From: Candidatus Neomarinimicrobiota bacterium
GTDB lineage: Bacteria; Fidelibacterota; Fidelibacteria; Fidelibacterales; Fidelibacteraceae
DNA: 64,000 nucleotides
Direction: 5' to 3'
Assembly (NCBI GenBank): GCA_021157965.1
Contig: JAGGVO010000037.1
Span: 1-64,000 of the forward strand
In this document: piece after piece, positions 53,348 through 63,065 of the stretch
Position numbering within the stretch: position 1 is the stretch's first letter
Layout: every line of letters begins with the position of its first letter
The notes under the pieces: generated by a model
Seen by the model: the letters and a program-made list of their open reading frames with translations, nothing else
What the model was told of the DNA's origin: nothing
The model's database searches: none
Program-made: the position numbers and the translations under genes

Positions 53348-55493
53348 TTCTCCGGTAATGTCCCGGCTTGGAGTCGTGGGACTTTTTATTTCGGTCGTAA
53401 TGACGATATTGTTCAGGAGGGTCAGTCAAACGCTTAATACTGAGGTTCAACCGACCTTGTCTGTCTATTTCAAACAGGATAACATCTGTTTTATCGCCCA
53501 CTTTGAGGACATCACTGACCTTTTCAACCCGTTCCCATTTCAGTTCCGAAATGTGTACAAGTCCTTCCTTTCCAGGAAGAAACTCAACAAACGCACCAAA
53601 ATCCATCAGGCGGGTTACGGTGGCATTTTTGTAAACCTTACCTACTTCCGGCTCTTCTACAAGGGCCAGAATCCGTTTTTCAGCTTCATCGGATGCTTTG
53701 CTGTCGTGTGTGAAGATGTTGACGGTTCCATCATCCTCAATATCGATTTCCACACCGGTATCGGCAATGATTTCCCGAATCACTTTTCCGCCGGGACCAA
53801 TCACTGCCCCGATTTTATCAATGGGAATATGGAGCGTTGTAATTCTGGGCGCCCATACACTCAGCTCTTTTTTGGGTTCGGTAATGGTTTCCCGCATTTT
53901 ATTCAGGATATAAACCCTGCCTTCACGGGCCTGTAACAGGGCCTTTTCCATCTTATCGTAGGAGAGTCCCTGAATTTTCAGATCCATCTGAATGGCTGTA
54001 ATTCCGTCATCGGTACCCGCAACTTTGAAGTCCATATCTCCATAATGATCTTCTTCACCAAGGATATCGGATAATACGGCAAAATCATCTTCTTCTGTAA
54101 TAAGTCCCATCGCAATGCCGCTTACCATCTTTTTGATGGGTACGCCTGCATCCATAAGGGAAAGGCAGCCACCACAGACAGTTGCCATGGAAGATGATCC
54201 GTTCGACTCAAGAATATCACTGACGACACGGATGGTATAGGGAAATTCATCATGGGATGGAATCACATTTTTCAATGCTCGTTCCGCGAGATTCCCATGA
54301 CCGATTTCACGCCGGCTGGTACCCCGGATCATTTTGGCTTCACCGGTGCAAAAGGGCGGGAAATTATACTGAAGCATGTAGTGCTTCTCCCCCTCCCCGT
54401 CAATATTATCCAGGATTTGCACATCCTGTTTTGATCCCAAGGTGGTTACTACGAGCGCCTGGGTTTCCCCCCGGGTAAAGAGCGCAGAACCGTGGGCACG
54501 GGGCAGAAAAGTAATTTCCGAGGAGATGGGACGAATTTCATTTGTCTTCCGTCCATCAATCCGAACACCCTCTTTCAGAATCTTTTTCCGGATTTTATCC
54601 TTGATCAGGTCGTGGATTTCTCCTGCAACTACATTTTTGCTGTCCGGATACTCTTCCTCCAGTTCACCGGCAATTTTAGCTACCAATTCCTGTTCAAAAT
54701 TGACCCGTTCCTGTTTCGGCAGGATGCTGATGAGTTCATCAATTTCCGTGGTGATTTTATCCCTGATAATCTGTTTCAGGTTTTCCAGTTTTTCAAAAAC
54801 AGGGGCTTCTCTTTTGACCGGTTTGATCTCGTCCGCCAGTTCCAGCTGAAGGTCAATCAGCTCGTTGATGGCTTCCTGAGCAAGCCGGATCGCTTCGAGA
54901 AAATCCTTTTCACTGATTTCTTTGCTTTCGCCTTCCACCATGATGATGGAATCTTTCAAGCCGGCAACAAAGAGATCCATATCCCCTTTTTCAATCTCTT
55001 CAAGCGAGGGATTGATGATATATTTCCCGTCCACGCGTCCAACCCGGACCGAGGCAACGGGACCTGCAAAAGGGATATCGGAAATCGTCAGGGCCGCAGA
55101 AGCAGCCACGGCAGCCAGGACATCAGCCTGATTCACCTGGTCATAGGATAACACATTAATAACAACCTGGGTTTCATAAAACCAGGTTTGGGGAAGCAAG
55201 GGTCTGATCTGACGATCAACTATCCTTGCAGACAGAATTTCGCGGTCAGACGGGCGACCTTCCCGTTTAATAAAACCACCGGGGATTTTACCACTGGCAT
55301 AGAATTTTTCCCGGTATTCCACCATCAGAGGAATAAAATCAGCACCTTCCCGTATCTCTTTTTGTGAGACAACGGTGGCAAGGACTACTGTCTCGCCGGC
55401 TGTGGCAAGGACAGCCCCGTGGGCTTGTTTTGCAACTTTGCCGGTTTGAAGACTGATTTTAATTCCCTGAAATTCTCGTTCTTTTACAATCAA
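53325..55493 (-). CDS. pnp: polyribonucleotide nucleotidyltransferase (PNPase)
   Basis: A 722-residue 3'-5' phosphorolytic exoribonuclease of the RNA degradosome. Two RNase PH domains (about 10-230 and 305-545) are separated by a helical linker. ETVVLATVVS and GREGRPSDREILSARIVDRQIRP mark the first, TRGETQALVVTTLGS and TSRREIGHGNLAERAL the second. The KH domain has IGAVIGPGGKVIREI (near 560), and the S1 domain has NATVTRLMDFGAFVEFLPGK (near 630). The tail is basic and rich in His/Arg/Lys. It follows rpsO by 13 bases, the usual order. Confidence 0.97.
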   Translation of the reverse strand: MIVKEREFQGIKISLQTGKVAKQAHGAVLATAGETVVLATVVSQKEIREGADFIPLMVEYREKFYASGKIPGGFIKREGRPSDREILSARIVDRQIRPLLPQTWFYETQVVINVLSYDQVNQADVLAAVAASAALTISDIPFAGPVASVRVGRVDGKYIINPSLEEIEKGDMDLFVAGLKDSIIMVEGESKEISEKDFLEAIRLAQEAINELIDLQLELADEIKPVKREAPVFEKLENLKQIIRDKITTEIDELISILPKQERVNFEQELVAKIAGELEEEYPDSKNVVAGEIHDLIKDKIRKKILKEGVRIDGRKTNEIRPISSEITFLPRAHGSALFTRGETQALVVTTLGSKQDVQILDNIDGEGEKHYMLQYNFPPFCTGEAKMIRGTSRREIGHGNLAERALKNVIPSHDEFPYTIRVVSDILESNGSSSMATVCGGCLSLMDAGVPIKKMVSGIAMGLITEEDDFAVLSDILGEEDHYGDMDFKVAGTDDGITAIQMDLKIQGLSYDKMEKALLQAREGRVYILNKMRETITEPKKELSVWAPRITTLHIPIDKIGAVIGPGGKVIREIIADTGVEIDIEDDGTVNIFTHDSKASDEAEKRILALVEEPEVGKVYKNATVTRLMDFGAFVEFLPGKEGLVHISELKWERVEKVSDVLKVGDKTDVILFEIDRQGRLNLSIKRLTDPPEQYRHYDRNKKSHDSKPGHYRRNDRNKHH

Positions 55494-55506
55494 AATAAAC
55501 TCCTAA

Positions 55507-55779
55507 TTATTTACGCAAACCTAACTTCTTAATAATGTCTCTGTAACGGTTGAAGTCATTCTTCATAAGATAGTTCAACAAACCGCGCCGCTGTCCCACA
55601 AGCTTCTGAAGACCGCGCCGATTGTGATGATCCTTCTTATGAATTTTGACATGTTCCGTCAGATCCCGAATGCGTTTTGTTAGCATGGCAATCTGGACTT
55701 CAGGACTTCCGGTGTCCTGCTCATTTTTTCCAAATTCCTGAATGATTTCTTTCTTTTTTTCCGATGATAACGTTGACAT
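55507..55779 (-). CDS. rpsO: 30S ribosomal protein S15
   Basis: A 90-residue ribosomal protein that binds the central domain of 16S rRNA early in assembly. [35 protein letters not shown] and [23 protein letters not shown] are typical. Its ATG shares one base with the ribF stop (TGATG), so it is coupled to that gene. No terminator or RNase III-like hairpin is evident before pnp. Confidence 0.98.
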   Translation of the reverse strand: MSTLSSEKKKEIIQEFGKNEQDTGSPEVQIAMLTKRIRDLTEHVKIHKKDHHNRRGLQKLVGQRRGLLNYLMKNDFNRYRDIIKKLGLRK

Positions 55780-56720
55780 CAGTCCTCCAACTTTAATTTT
55801 TTACAATAATTTTTATCTTTTTCCAACTGTTTTTTCAATTCATCTGCGCTGTTAAACTTCATTTCTTCACGGATGTAATGAAAAAACTCCATATCCAGTG
55901 TACGGCCATAAAGATTATTCAGTTTCTGGTCGATCACATGGACTTCGATAGTGAGATGATTCCCTTCAAAGGTAGGCCTGTAACCGATATTGCACATCCC
56001 TCTGAAGGTTTTTCTCTGAATATGGACTTTCACACAGTAGACACCTTCTTTCGGAATGATCTTTTTTGGTGATGAAGGAAGAATATTCAAGGTAGGAAAA
56101 CTGAGTGTTCTCCCCCTTTTTTCACCCGAAATAACACGTCCTTTCATGTGAAAGGGTTTATTCATGTATTTTTTAGCCGACTCCATTTTTCCGGTGGCAA
56201 TCAGACGTCGGATATTAGTTGAATTTATAATAAAATCACCGTCACTTACACGGGAAATAATTTCCACATCAAAACCGTATTTCTCTTCTCCCAGCGCTTT
56301 CAGGCGCCATGCCGTGCATTTCCGGTTTTTTCCGAATGTGTGACTTTCTCCAATTATAAAGCCTTTAAGGCGAATGCGTTTCAAAATATAACGTTCCAGA
56401 AAAACTTCGCCTTCCAGATTGGCCATATACTGATTGAAAGGCTGTATCACAATATAATCGATTCCTGTAATCGCAAGATTTTGAATTCGTTCTTCCAGGC
56501 TGTTAATAAAGCGGACCGGTTCACGTGACGGGTTCTGAACAATCTCTCTGGGATGAGGGGCAAAGGTTAAGAGGATGCTTTTCACCTGTGCGTCACGGGC
56601 CCTTTCCACAAGACGGGATATCACTTCCTGATGCCCCAGATGAAATCCGTCAAAAGTCCCAATCGTCATATATGCTTCCGGATTTCCGGGTAAGTTATCT
56701 AAGCTGCTAATAATTTCCAC
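55779..56720 (-). CDS. ribF: bifunctional riboflavin kinase/FAD synthetase
   Basis: A 313-residue enzyme that makes FMN and then FAD from riboflavin and ATP. The N-terminal FAD synthetase (nucleotidyltransferase) domain (about 1-185) has [16 protein letters not shown] and a downstream STNIRRLI. The C-terminal flavokinase domain (about 186-308) has [28 protein letters not shown] and [10 protein letters not shown]. It overlaps truB by 22 bases and rpsO by one, in the standard truB-ribF-rpsO order. Confidence 0.96.
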   Translation of the reverse strand: MEIISSLDNLPGNPEAYMTIGTFDGFHLGHQEVISRLVERARDAQVKSILLTFAPHPREIVQNPSREPVRFINSLEERIQNLAITGIDYIVIQPFNQYMANLEGEVFLERYILKRIRLKGFIIGESHTFGKNRKCTAWRLKALGEEKYGFDVEIISRVSDGDFIINSTNIRRLIATGKMESAKKYMNKPFHMKGRVISGEKRGRTLSFPTLNILPSSPKKIIPKEGVYCVKVHIQRKTFRGMCNIGYRPTFEGNHLTIEVHVIDQKLNNLYGRTLDMEFFHYIREEMKFNSADELKKQLEKDKNYCKKLKLED

Positions 56721-57352
56721 TGTTCGATAAAATCCTCAATTGTCAGACTCTGTTCCAGAGTTATGTCACCAATTCTAAGCCGTATCAGCTCTTCAGCCAG
56801 AGCACCAGTTCCAAGGGCCTTACCCAGATCATATGCCAAGACCCGAATATATGTCCCACTGGAACAGGAAACCCGGATCCGGAATGTATCCTCCGTAAAA
56901 TCCAGAAGGTCTATTGCATATATTTCTATGGGAAGAGGTTTTCTTTCAACAACTTCCCCTTTTCTGGCTCTTATGTATAAGGGCACCCCATCCACTTTTT
57001 TTGCAGAATACATCGGCGGAACCTGCTTTTGTGGTCCTGTAAAGGATTGGATGGCTTGTCGCAAAATGTCTTCATTTAAATCTGCAGAATGCTGAATCCG
57101 GCGAACTGTCCCGGTTTTGTCCATGGTATCCGATTCCACTCCTGTCCGGATCAGTACTTCGTAGACCTTATCCGCCTTTAAAAAGGTATTTAATTTTTTT
57201 GTGTGTGTCCCGAAGCCCACAATCAAAAGTCCTGATGCAAAGGGGTCCAGTGTGCCACCATGTCCGACTTTTTTAAAGCCTGTTACTTTTCTCAATTTTT
57301 TTACCACATCAAAAGATGTCCATCCGGCAGGTTTATGGATCGGGACCGTCAT
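56699..57352 (-). CDS. truB: tRNA pseudouridine(55) synthase
   Basis: A 217-residue enzyme that makes pseudouridine 55 in the T loop of tRNAs. Motifs are HKPAGWTSFDVVKKLR, KVGHGGTLDPFASGLL with the catalytic aspartate, and SCSSGTYIRVLAYDLG. It ends soon after the catalytic domain, so the C-terminal PUA extension of the E. coli protein (about 314 residues) is missing or very short, as in many FCB TruB. The frame is open to 57421, but I start at 57352, just past the rbfA stop and directly before the conserved N terminus. Confidence 0.95.
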   Translation of the reverse strand: MTVPIHKPAGWTSFDVVKKLRKVTGFKKVGHGGTLDPFASGLLIVGFGTHTKKLNTFLKADKVYEVLIRTGVESDTMDKTGTVRRIQHSADLNEDILRQAIQSFTGPQKQVPPMYSAKKVDGVPLYIRARKGEVVERKPLPIEIYAIDLLDFTEDTFRIRVSCSSGTYIRVLAYDLGKALGTGALAEELIRLRIGDITLEQSLTIEDFIEQWKLLAA

Positions 57353-57362
57353 ACCTTTGATA

Positions 57363-57710
57363 TTATTCTCCCAGATCTCGCAATATTTTATTAATTCTGT
57401 CGGCATATTCCATGGAGTCATCTTTAAATATTTTCAATTCCGGTACCAGTCTGAGACGGATATTCCGGGCTAAAAACATGCGAATTTGCTTGGTATTTTC
57501 CCGAATCTCCCTAAAAACACTCTCTCCCTCAGCAGTTTCGGGATAGATGCTGACATAAATACTGGCATATTGCAAATCCGGAGACATCTCAACCCGCGAA
57601 ACAGATACCAGAGAGTCCCGTGTCAGTGATTTGCCCTCACGGATAAAATATTCACCCAGTTTGTGCTTTATTTCGGAAGCAACCTGCCGTTGTCGTTTAT
57701 TTTGTTGCAT
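57363..57710 (-). CDS. rbfA: ribosome-binding factor A
   Basis: A 115-residue KH-fold protein needed for maturation of the 30S subunit and cold adaptation. RQRQVASEIKHKLGEYFIRE, VSVSRVEMSPDLQYASIYVS and RNIRLRLVPELKIFKDDSMEY are typical. It overlaps infB by 14 bases and lies in the standard infB-rbfA-truB order. Confidence 0.96.
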   Translation of the reverse strand: MQQNKRQRQVASEIKHKLGEYFIREGKSLTRDSLVSVSRVEMSPDLQYASIYVSIYPETAEGESVFREIRENTKQIRMFLARNIRLRLVPELKIFKDDSMEYADRINKILRDLGE

Positions 57711-60363
57711 CTTCCAGTGTTCTTCTCACCGATTTCTCTTTATAACATTCGATAATATCCCCTTCACGGAAGGCATCAAAACCATCGATGGTTATTCCAC
57801 ATTCATAGCCTTCCTGGACTTCTTTCACATCATCCTTAAAACGTTTTAATGAAGAGATATATCCCTGATAAATTTCTTCTTTATTCCTCAGTATTCGGAT
57901 TTGGGTATTTCGGATCATTTTGCCTGAAGTGACAAAAGAACCGGCCACAGTACCGATACGGGATATTTTAATAATTTGCCGGACTTCCGCTTCGCCCAGG
58001 ACTTCCCGGATTTTTTCCGGTTCAAGCAAACCTTCAAGAGCTGCTTTCACATCATCTACCGCATCGTAAATGATTGTATAATTCCGGATTTCCACTTTCA
58101 GTTCTTTGGCCACTTCAAGGGCTTTTGCAGTGGAGTTTACATGAAAACCAATAATGACGGCCCGGGATGCTGATGCAAGATTGATATCAGTTTCATTGAT
58201 CATACCAATGCCCTTGTAGATAACATTAACCGCCACTTCTTTTGTAGAAAGCTTCATGAATGCATCAGCCAGTGCCTCAATGGACCCGTCCACATCCCCT
58301 TTGATGATCAGGGCCAGTTCTTTGGTCCGGCCATTCTTAATTTGTCGGCCGATTTCATCCAGTGTCTGCAGTGAATACGATCGGAATTCCTGTTCCCTGT
58401 GGATTCGCTGACGCTCCGTTGCAATTCGTTTGACTTCCCGTTCGTCATCCATACAGATAAAATGGTCACCGGCCTGAGGAACATTATCAAAACCCTGTAT
58501 CTGGACAGGATCCGCCGGATAAGCCTCTTTGATTCGTTCCCCTTGATCGTTGATCATTGCCCGGACCCTGCCGGCAAAACGTCCGCAAATGAAGGGATCC
58601 CCAATTTTCAAGGTTCCCCGCCGAATCAGAACGGTGGCAATGGCTCCAAGCCCTTTATCCAGACGGGATTCAATAACCACTCCCCGGGCAAGTCCCTTCT
58701 TTGTGGATTTCAGTTCCAGTACTTCAGCTTCCAGGAGAATGGCTTCCAGCAATTTATCGATATTAATATTTTGTTTAGCTGAAACTTTCACACACTGGAC
58801 TTTTCCGCCCCAGTCTTCCACAAGAACATTGTTTTCAGAGAGTTCGCGAACGACCCGCTCCGGATCGGATTCCGGTTTATCAATTTTATTGATTGCAACA
58901 ATAATAGGAACACCTGCCGCATGGGCATGGCTGATAGCTTCTTTTGTCTGGGGCATCACACCGTCATCTGCCGCCACAACAATAACCACGATATCCGTCA
59001 CCTGGGCACCCCGGGCACGCATTGCCGTAAAGGCTTCATGTCCCGGCGTATCCAGAAAGGTTATCCGTTTTCCATTACTAACGTCGACACTATAAGCACC
59101 TATATGCTGTGTAATTCCGCCTGATTCACCATCAACAACCCGGGAATTCCGGATAGTATCCAAAATGGATGTCTTCCCGTGATCCACATGTCCCATTACG
59201 GTGACTACGGGAGCTCTTTCAGTCAGATCCTTTTCATCAATCTCTTCTTCTGCCTCATTTAGGATCTCTTCTGTATACTCGTCGAGTTCTTTCACTTCCA
59301 TATCATATTCTGCGCATAAGAGTTCAATGGTATCCCAGTCCAGACGCTGATTGATGGTTAACATTAATCCCAATCCCATTCCCTTGGCAATGATATCCGT
59401 GCTGGGGACATCCAACTGCTTGGATAGTTCCTGGACACTGATAAATTCCGTCACCTCAATGATATTCGAATCTTCCTGTACATGTGTTTCAGAAGTACTC
59501 TGGGTATGCTTGTATTTGCGACGGGTTTTGCGCTCATCCATGGCTGCCAGAGTGGATTTGATGGATTTATTCACCTCATTCTGATCCACTTTACGGCCTT
59601 TTTTCTTGCCTTTGCCGCTCTTAGGCGCTGACTTGGTCTGAGCTACGTTTTTCTGTTTCTTGAATTGTTCCAGACGGGATTTGACTTCCGAAACCTGGTA
59701 CCGTTTGGTGACAGTTTTGTGCCGGCGTTTCAGGTCCTCCAGTTTCTTTTCGTATTCATCCTCATCAGAGGTTGTGCCACCTCGTTTTTTGTGCTTTTTC
59801 CTCTTTTTATGAGTCTCTTTACCTTCTTTTTCCGGTACAGTTGCAGCTTTTTCTTCGGATTTCTCTTTTTCCGGTCCGGCACTTTTCTTTTTATGTTTTT
59901 CTTTCTTTTGTTCTTTTTCCAGCTCTTTTTCGGCTTCGGCTTCCGCTTTCAGACGCTCTTCTTTCTCTTTGCGGACCTGCTCTTCAATCTCCTTTGCCTT
60001 TCGGGTTTCTTCTTCAAGCCGTTTCTTTTCTTTTTGCTCTAAATCATCTTCTTCCTTCAATGCCCTCATACGTGCCTTTTCGGCATTGATCCGCGCTTCC
60101 TCCTCAGCCTTTTTCTGCGCTTCAATCCGTTTCCTCTCTTCTTCCTCTGCCTTTTTCTGGGTCACTTTTTCTTTACGCTCATCATGCGCTCTTTTATCAT
60201 CATCAGAAAAATTCGACAATACAAGGCCCAGATTCTCTTCATCTAAAACCGTATTGATTGTAGCTTTAAATCCATGCTTATCCAGCAGTGCAATGATATC
60301 ATTGTGAGAGATATTCAGTCTTTTCGCAAGTTGATATATTCTTACAGGCTTCTCTGAGGTCAT
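57697..60363 (-). CDS. infB: translation initiation factor IF-2
   Basis: An 888-residue GTPase that places initiator tRNA on the 30S subunit. An IF2_N domain (RIYQLAKRLNISHNDIIALL, residues about 7-55) is followed by a long charged, Lys/Glu-rich coiled region (about 65-300) of low complexity. The G domain has VMGHVDHGKTS (G1), DTPGHEAF (G3) and AINKIDKPESD (G4), and the remaining domains run to residue 880. It follows nusA by 32 bases. The antisense frames through the Lys/Glu region are compositional artefacts. Confidence 0.97.
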   Translation of the reverse strand: MTSEKPVRIYQLAKRLNISHNDIIALLDKHGFKATINTVLDEENLGLVLSNFSDDDKRAHDERKEKVTQKKAEEEERKRIEAQKKAEEEARINAEKARMRALKEEDDLEQKEKKRLEEETRKAKEIEEQVRKEKEERLKAEAEAEKELEKEQKKEKHKKKSAGPEKEKSEEKAATVPEKEGKETHKKRKKHKKRGGTTSDEDEYEKKLEDLKRRHKTVTKRYQVSEVKSRLEQFKKQKNVAQTKSAPKSGKGKKKGRKVDQNEVNKSIKSTLAAMDERKTRRKYKHTQSTSETHVQEDSNIIEVTEFISVQELSKQLDVPSTDIIAKGMGLGLMLTINQRLDWDTIELLCAEYDMEVKELDEYTEEILNEAEEEIDEKDLTERAPVVTVMGHVDHGKTSILDTIRNSRVVDGESGGITQHIGAYSVDVSNGKRITFLDTPGHEAFTAMRARGAQVTDIVVIVVAADDGVMPQTKEAISHAHAAGVPIIVAINKIDKPESDPERVVRELSENNVLVEDWGGKVQCVKVSAKQNINIDKLLEAILLEAEVLELKSTKKGLARGVVIESRLDKGLGAIATVLIRRGTLKIGDPFICGRFAGRVRAMINDQGERIKEAYPADPVQIQGFDNVPQAGDHFICMDDEREVKRIATERQRIHREQEFRSYSLQTLDEIGRQIKNGRTKELALIIKGDVDGSIEALADAFMKLSTKEVAVNVIYKGIGMINETDINLASASRAVIIGFHVNSTAKALEVAKELKVEIRNYTIIYDAVDDVKAALEGLLEPEKIREVLGEAEVRQIIKISRIGTVAGSFVTSGKMIRNTQIRILRNKEEIYQGYISSLKRFKDDVKEVQEGYECGITIDGFDAFREGDIIECYKEKSVRRTLEDATK

Positions 60364-60395
60364 TCAGAACTTCCTTTTTATTTTTTTACAATGAC

Positions 60396-61691
60396 TTAAC
60401 CTTGATTATCATCGAGATCCAGCTCATCCTGTTTGTCCCGTTTCGACTGCAGGGCATCCTGAACAATGGTCTCAATTTTTTCAAAGGTTTTTTCACCAAT
60501 TCCTTTAATTTCAAGGAGTTTGGCAGTTTCCGTATTCAGAAAATCAGCGACGGTTTCAATCCCTGCTTCCTGAAGGGCATTGATCTGTGTTTTGGTAATC
60601 CCTTCCAGATCCTCAATAAAAATATCGTCTCCTTCAAGACGGTTATATTCAGAGCGACGTATAGCATCAATATCATACCCGGTAACCTGTGAAGTGAGAT
60701 TGATATTGATACCGCCGGTACCGATAGCTGTAGCAATCTCGTTATCATCAAAAACGGCCAGTGCCGTACGACGGTCCTCATCAATCTCGATGAAGAGGGG
60801 TTTAGCCGGTGACAGAGCCCTGGAAATCAGGACTTCCGACTCGTGGCTGTAGCTGATAATATCCACATTTTCCCCGGCCAATTCATTCACGATCGTTTTG
60901 ATTCGGCTCCCTTTGATGCCAACGCAGGCACCCACTGCATCAATCCGTTTATCGTTGGATTCCACGATAATCTTGCTCCGCCGCCCCGGGACACGGGCAA
61001 TGGCTTTGATCTCCACGATGCCGTCAAATATTTCCGGTACTTCCAGCTCAAAAAGGCGTCGCAAAAAGGATTCATCCGCCCTGGAAATAATAATTTCCGG
61101 TCCCTTGGGCGTCATATTAACTTCTTTAATAATTGCCTTAATGGTATCACCGCGACGATAACGTTCCGTTTCAATCTGTTCCCGGCGGGGCATTTTCAAT
61201 TCAGTTTTGTCAATATTGATAAAAAGGGATTCCCCCCGGCGGATCTGGTGGATACTTCCCACAATAATCTCTCCAATCCGGTTGGTATATTCCTCATAAA
61301 TCTGATTCCGTTCCAGTTCACGGATTTTCTGACTCAGAACCTGTTTAGCGGCAGATATGGCCCGTCGCCCGAATACATCCGGATTAATCACCTGGACAAT
61401 CACATCGCCCGGTTCTACATCGTCCACATCCTGGCGCTTTCGGGCTTCAGTAAGGGATATCTCCCTGACCTCGTCATCCAGGTCTTCATCAGCCACCACT
61501 TCCAGCTCCTGGTAAATTTCAATTTCTCCCTTATCCGTATTGACAATGATATCAAAATTATCCACATCACCATATTTTTTACGGATAATAGATTCAAATA
61601 CCGATTCAATAATATCGGCCACCTCGGATCTGGCAATTCCTTTTTCTTTTGCCAGCTGGGCAAAGGCATCAATGAGTTCTTTGTGGTTCAA
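60396..61691 (-). CDS. nusA: transcription termination/antitermination factor NusA
   Basis: A 431-residue RNA polymerase-binding protein. The N-terminal domain (about 1-125) is followed by S1 (about 130-200, GEIIVGSIHQIRRGESLFI) and two KH domains (about 205-345, VGACVGIKGSRIKTIVNEL; AIGTGGININLTSQVTGYDI). A short helix-hairpin-helix region (about 365-415, AGIETVADFLNTETAKLLEI) ends in an acidic tail. It lacks the long acidic repeats of E. coli NusA. rimP lies 13 bases upstream, infB 32 downstream. Confidence 0.97.
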   Translation of the reverse strand: MNHKELIDAFAQLAKEKGIARSEVADIIESVFESIIRKKYGDVDNFDIIVNTDKGEIEIYQELEVVADEDLDDEVREISLTEARKRQDVDDVEPGDVIVQVINPDVFGRRAISAAKQVLSQKIRELERNQIYEEYTNRIGEIIVGSIHQIRRGESLFINIDKTELKMPRREQIETERYRRGDTIKAIIKEVNMTPKGPEIIISRADESFLRRLFELEVPEIFDGIVEIKAIARVPGRRSKIIVESNDKRIDAVGACVGIKGSRIKTIVNELAGENVDIISYSHESEVLISRALSPAKPLFIEIDEDRRTALAVFDDNEIATAIGTGGININLTSQVTGYDIDAIRRSEYNRLEGDDIFIEDLEGITKTQINALQEAGIETVADFLNTETAKLLEIKGIGEKTFEKIETIVQDALQSKRDKQDELDLDDNQG

Positions 61692-61704
61692 AGCATATCT
61701 CCTC

Positions 61705-62163
61705 TTACCACTTGATTTTTATTTTTGCTTCTGTTATGGCATCCAGGGGAATTCCAAGCAGTTCCCCCGATGCTGATCCTTCCTTCTGAAGAATAACCAT
61801 TGATTCGGTCACATCCATAATATCTCCCATGACAGGGCTTGGAATCGTTTCTGCTGTATGACGGATTTTCACAAGCCGGCCTTTGTTTTTAGCAAAATGC
61901 CGGGGTAAGGTGAGGGGAAAATCCAGTCCGGGCGAACTTACCTCCAAATCGTAATTTTCACTGAAGGATTCATCAAACCAATCACTTTTTTGAATGTCTT
62001 TTGAAAACTGCTGAAGGTCGGCAAATTGAATCCCTCCCTCTTTATCACATAAAATCAGGATGGTCCCGCCTTTACTTTCAGATATGCGGATATCCTCAAT
62101 CCACAAACCACGACTTTCCGCCATGGCTTCAATTTTCGTTTTCAGTTCTTCTTTCAGAGTCAT
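61705..62163 (-). CDS. rimP: ribosome maturation factor RimP
   Basis: A 152-residue protein of 30S assembly, first gene of the translation operon. Recognisable parts are AESRGLWIEDIRISESKGG, DLQQFSKDIQKS, the hallmark YDLEVSSPGLDFPL with RHFAKNKGRLVKI, and the C-terminal beta-barrel. Its ATG is 18 bases past a strong hairpin (62182-62205) that may end the upstream transcript or modulate this one. Confidence 0.94.
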   Translation of the reverse strand: MTLKEELKTKIEAMAESRGLWIEDIRISESKGGTILILCDKEGGIQFADLQQFSKDIQKSDWFDESFSENYDLEVSSPGLDFPLTLPRHFAKNKGRLVKIRHTAETIPSPVMGDIMDVTESMVILQKEGSASGELLGIPLDAITEAKIKIKW

Positions 62164-62181
62164 TCTTCACACCTATAATAG

Positions 62182-62205
62182 AAAAGTGGGATGAATCCCA
62201 CTTTT
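62182..62205 (-). terminator. perfect 10-bp hairpin between the TPR gene and rimP
   Basis: AAAAGTGGGA and TCCCACTTTT flank a four-base loop. On the minus strand the 3' arm ends in TTTT and continues CTATTATAGG, a moderate T-run. It is either a terminator of the gpsA-tRNA-TPR transcript or a leader element of the rimP operon. Confidence 0.7.
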
Positions 62206-62254
62206 CAACGTGTAATTTATGAATGAATTGTATAGACAACAAGGAAATAGTCGC

Positions 62255-62929
62255 TTATTTTCCAATCAATGCGCGATAGCTCACAATTTTATTTTTCTGA
62301 ATTTCATTCAAATCCAATTTTTCAAGAATATCAAGAATATTTTCTGCCTGTTGAGTATTTCCGGCTTTCAGGGCATTTTGAAAGGCATTCTCCCCAAAGT
62401 TCATTTTTTGGCTTGCCAATTCGGCAAGGTTTAAAGCTTTCAGATAGAATTCTCCTGCTTTATCATAAGCTTTCCGGTTTTCTTCAATAGCCCCCAAAGC
62501 GGCCCATGCCGTGGCTTTCATAAGCCTGTCTCCGGATTTGCTGCTTAAGAACTCCCTGTAATTTTCTTCAGCTTCTTCATAATTCCGGTTATTCAGGTTT
62601 ATATCTCCCAAATAATAGGCGGCATATCCGATATATTTTTTCCCATAGAGCCCGTCACGGACCTCTGAAAGCAGGCTCACGGCACGGTCTTCCTGAGCAC
62701 TTCTCATATAAAACCGGGCGATACTGATCTGACTTTTGGCCTTTTCCTGCTTTTTAACCACGGTTCGTGTGATATATGAACCGGCAACCACAAGAAGGAT
62801 AACAACAATCAGGATAGTCCAGATCCGCTTTTCATTTCGTTTGTAAAAACGTAATAGTGCATCCATTTTTTCAAAGAACGGGTCGGTTTTCAACTCCTTT
62901 TTAGTCATTTTCTTACGGGCTTTCAACAT
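62255..62929 (-). CDS. membrane-anchored TPR protein (YfgM-like)
   Basis: A 224-residue protein with a basic N terminus (RKKMTKKELK), one membrane helix (about 37-58, IWTILIVVILLVVAGSYI) and a periplasmic TPR-like array (about 65-220): ARFYMRSAQEDRAVSLLSE, AYYLGDINLNNRNYEEAEEN, AAWALGAIEEN-like repeats. This is the layout of YfgM, a SecYEG/chaperone-associated protein of E. coli, but TPR arrays diverge fast and the role is not certain. AAGGAG precedes the ATG by seven bases. tRNA-Arg lies just upstream. Confidence 0.8.
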   Translation of the reverse strand: MLKARKKMTKKELKTDPFFEKMDALLRFYKRNEKRIWTILIVVILLVVAGSYITRTVVKKQEKAKSQISIARFYMRSAQEDRAVSLLSEVRDGLYGKKYIGYAAYYLGDINLNNRNYEEAEENYREFLSSKSGDRLMKATAWAALGAIEENRKAYDKAGEFYLKALNLAELASQKMNFGENAFQNALKAGNTQQAENILDILEKLDLNEIQKNKIVSYRALIGK

Positions 62930-62950
62930 GATTCAACTCCTTATTTTTTG

Positions 62951-63024
62951 TACCCCTGGCAGGACTCGAACCTGCGGCCTACGGTTTAGGAAACCGTCGC
63001 TCTATCCTGCTGAGCTACAAGGGC
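62951..63024 (-). tRNA. tRNA-Arg (anticodon CCT)
   Basis: On the minus strand the acceptor GCCCTTG pairs with CAGGGGT (two G-U pairs). The D arm GCTC/GAGC, anticodon stem ACGGT/ACCGT with loop TTCCTAA (anticodon CCT) and T arm GCAGG-TTCGAGT-CCTGC fold well. The discriminator is A; CCA is not encoded. It reads AGG codons. Confidence 0.95.
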
Positions 63025-63065
63025 AAAACTATGGAGTTTATCAGTTTTCAGGATTAAATACAATT

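Noticed and set aside
54492-55151. 219-codon and neighbouring open frames antisense to pnp
   Set aside because: They mirror the PNPase coding strand with low-complexity Phe/Asp-rich products; pnp is certain.
59665-60307. Several Phe/Ser-rich plus-strand frames opposite infB
   Set aside because: They arise from the complement of the Lys/Glu-rich coiled region of IF-2.
60843-61715. 290-codon open frame antisense to nusA
   Set aside because: It lies wholly opposite a clear nusA, its product is rich in Phe/His/Asn as expected from the complement of nusA codons, and it has no recognisable domain or ribosome site.
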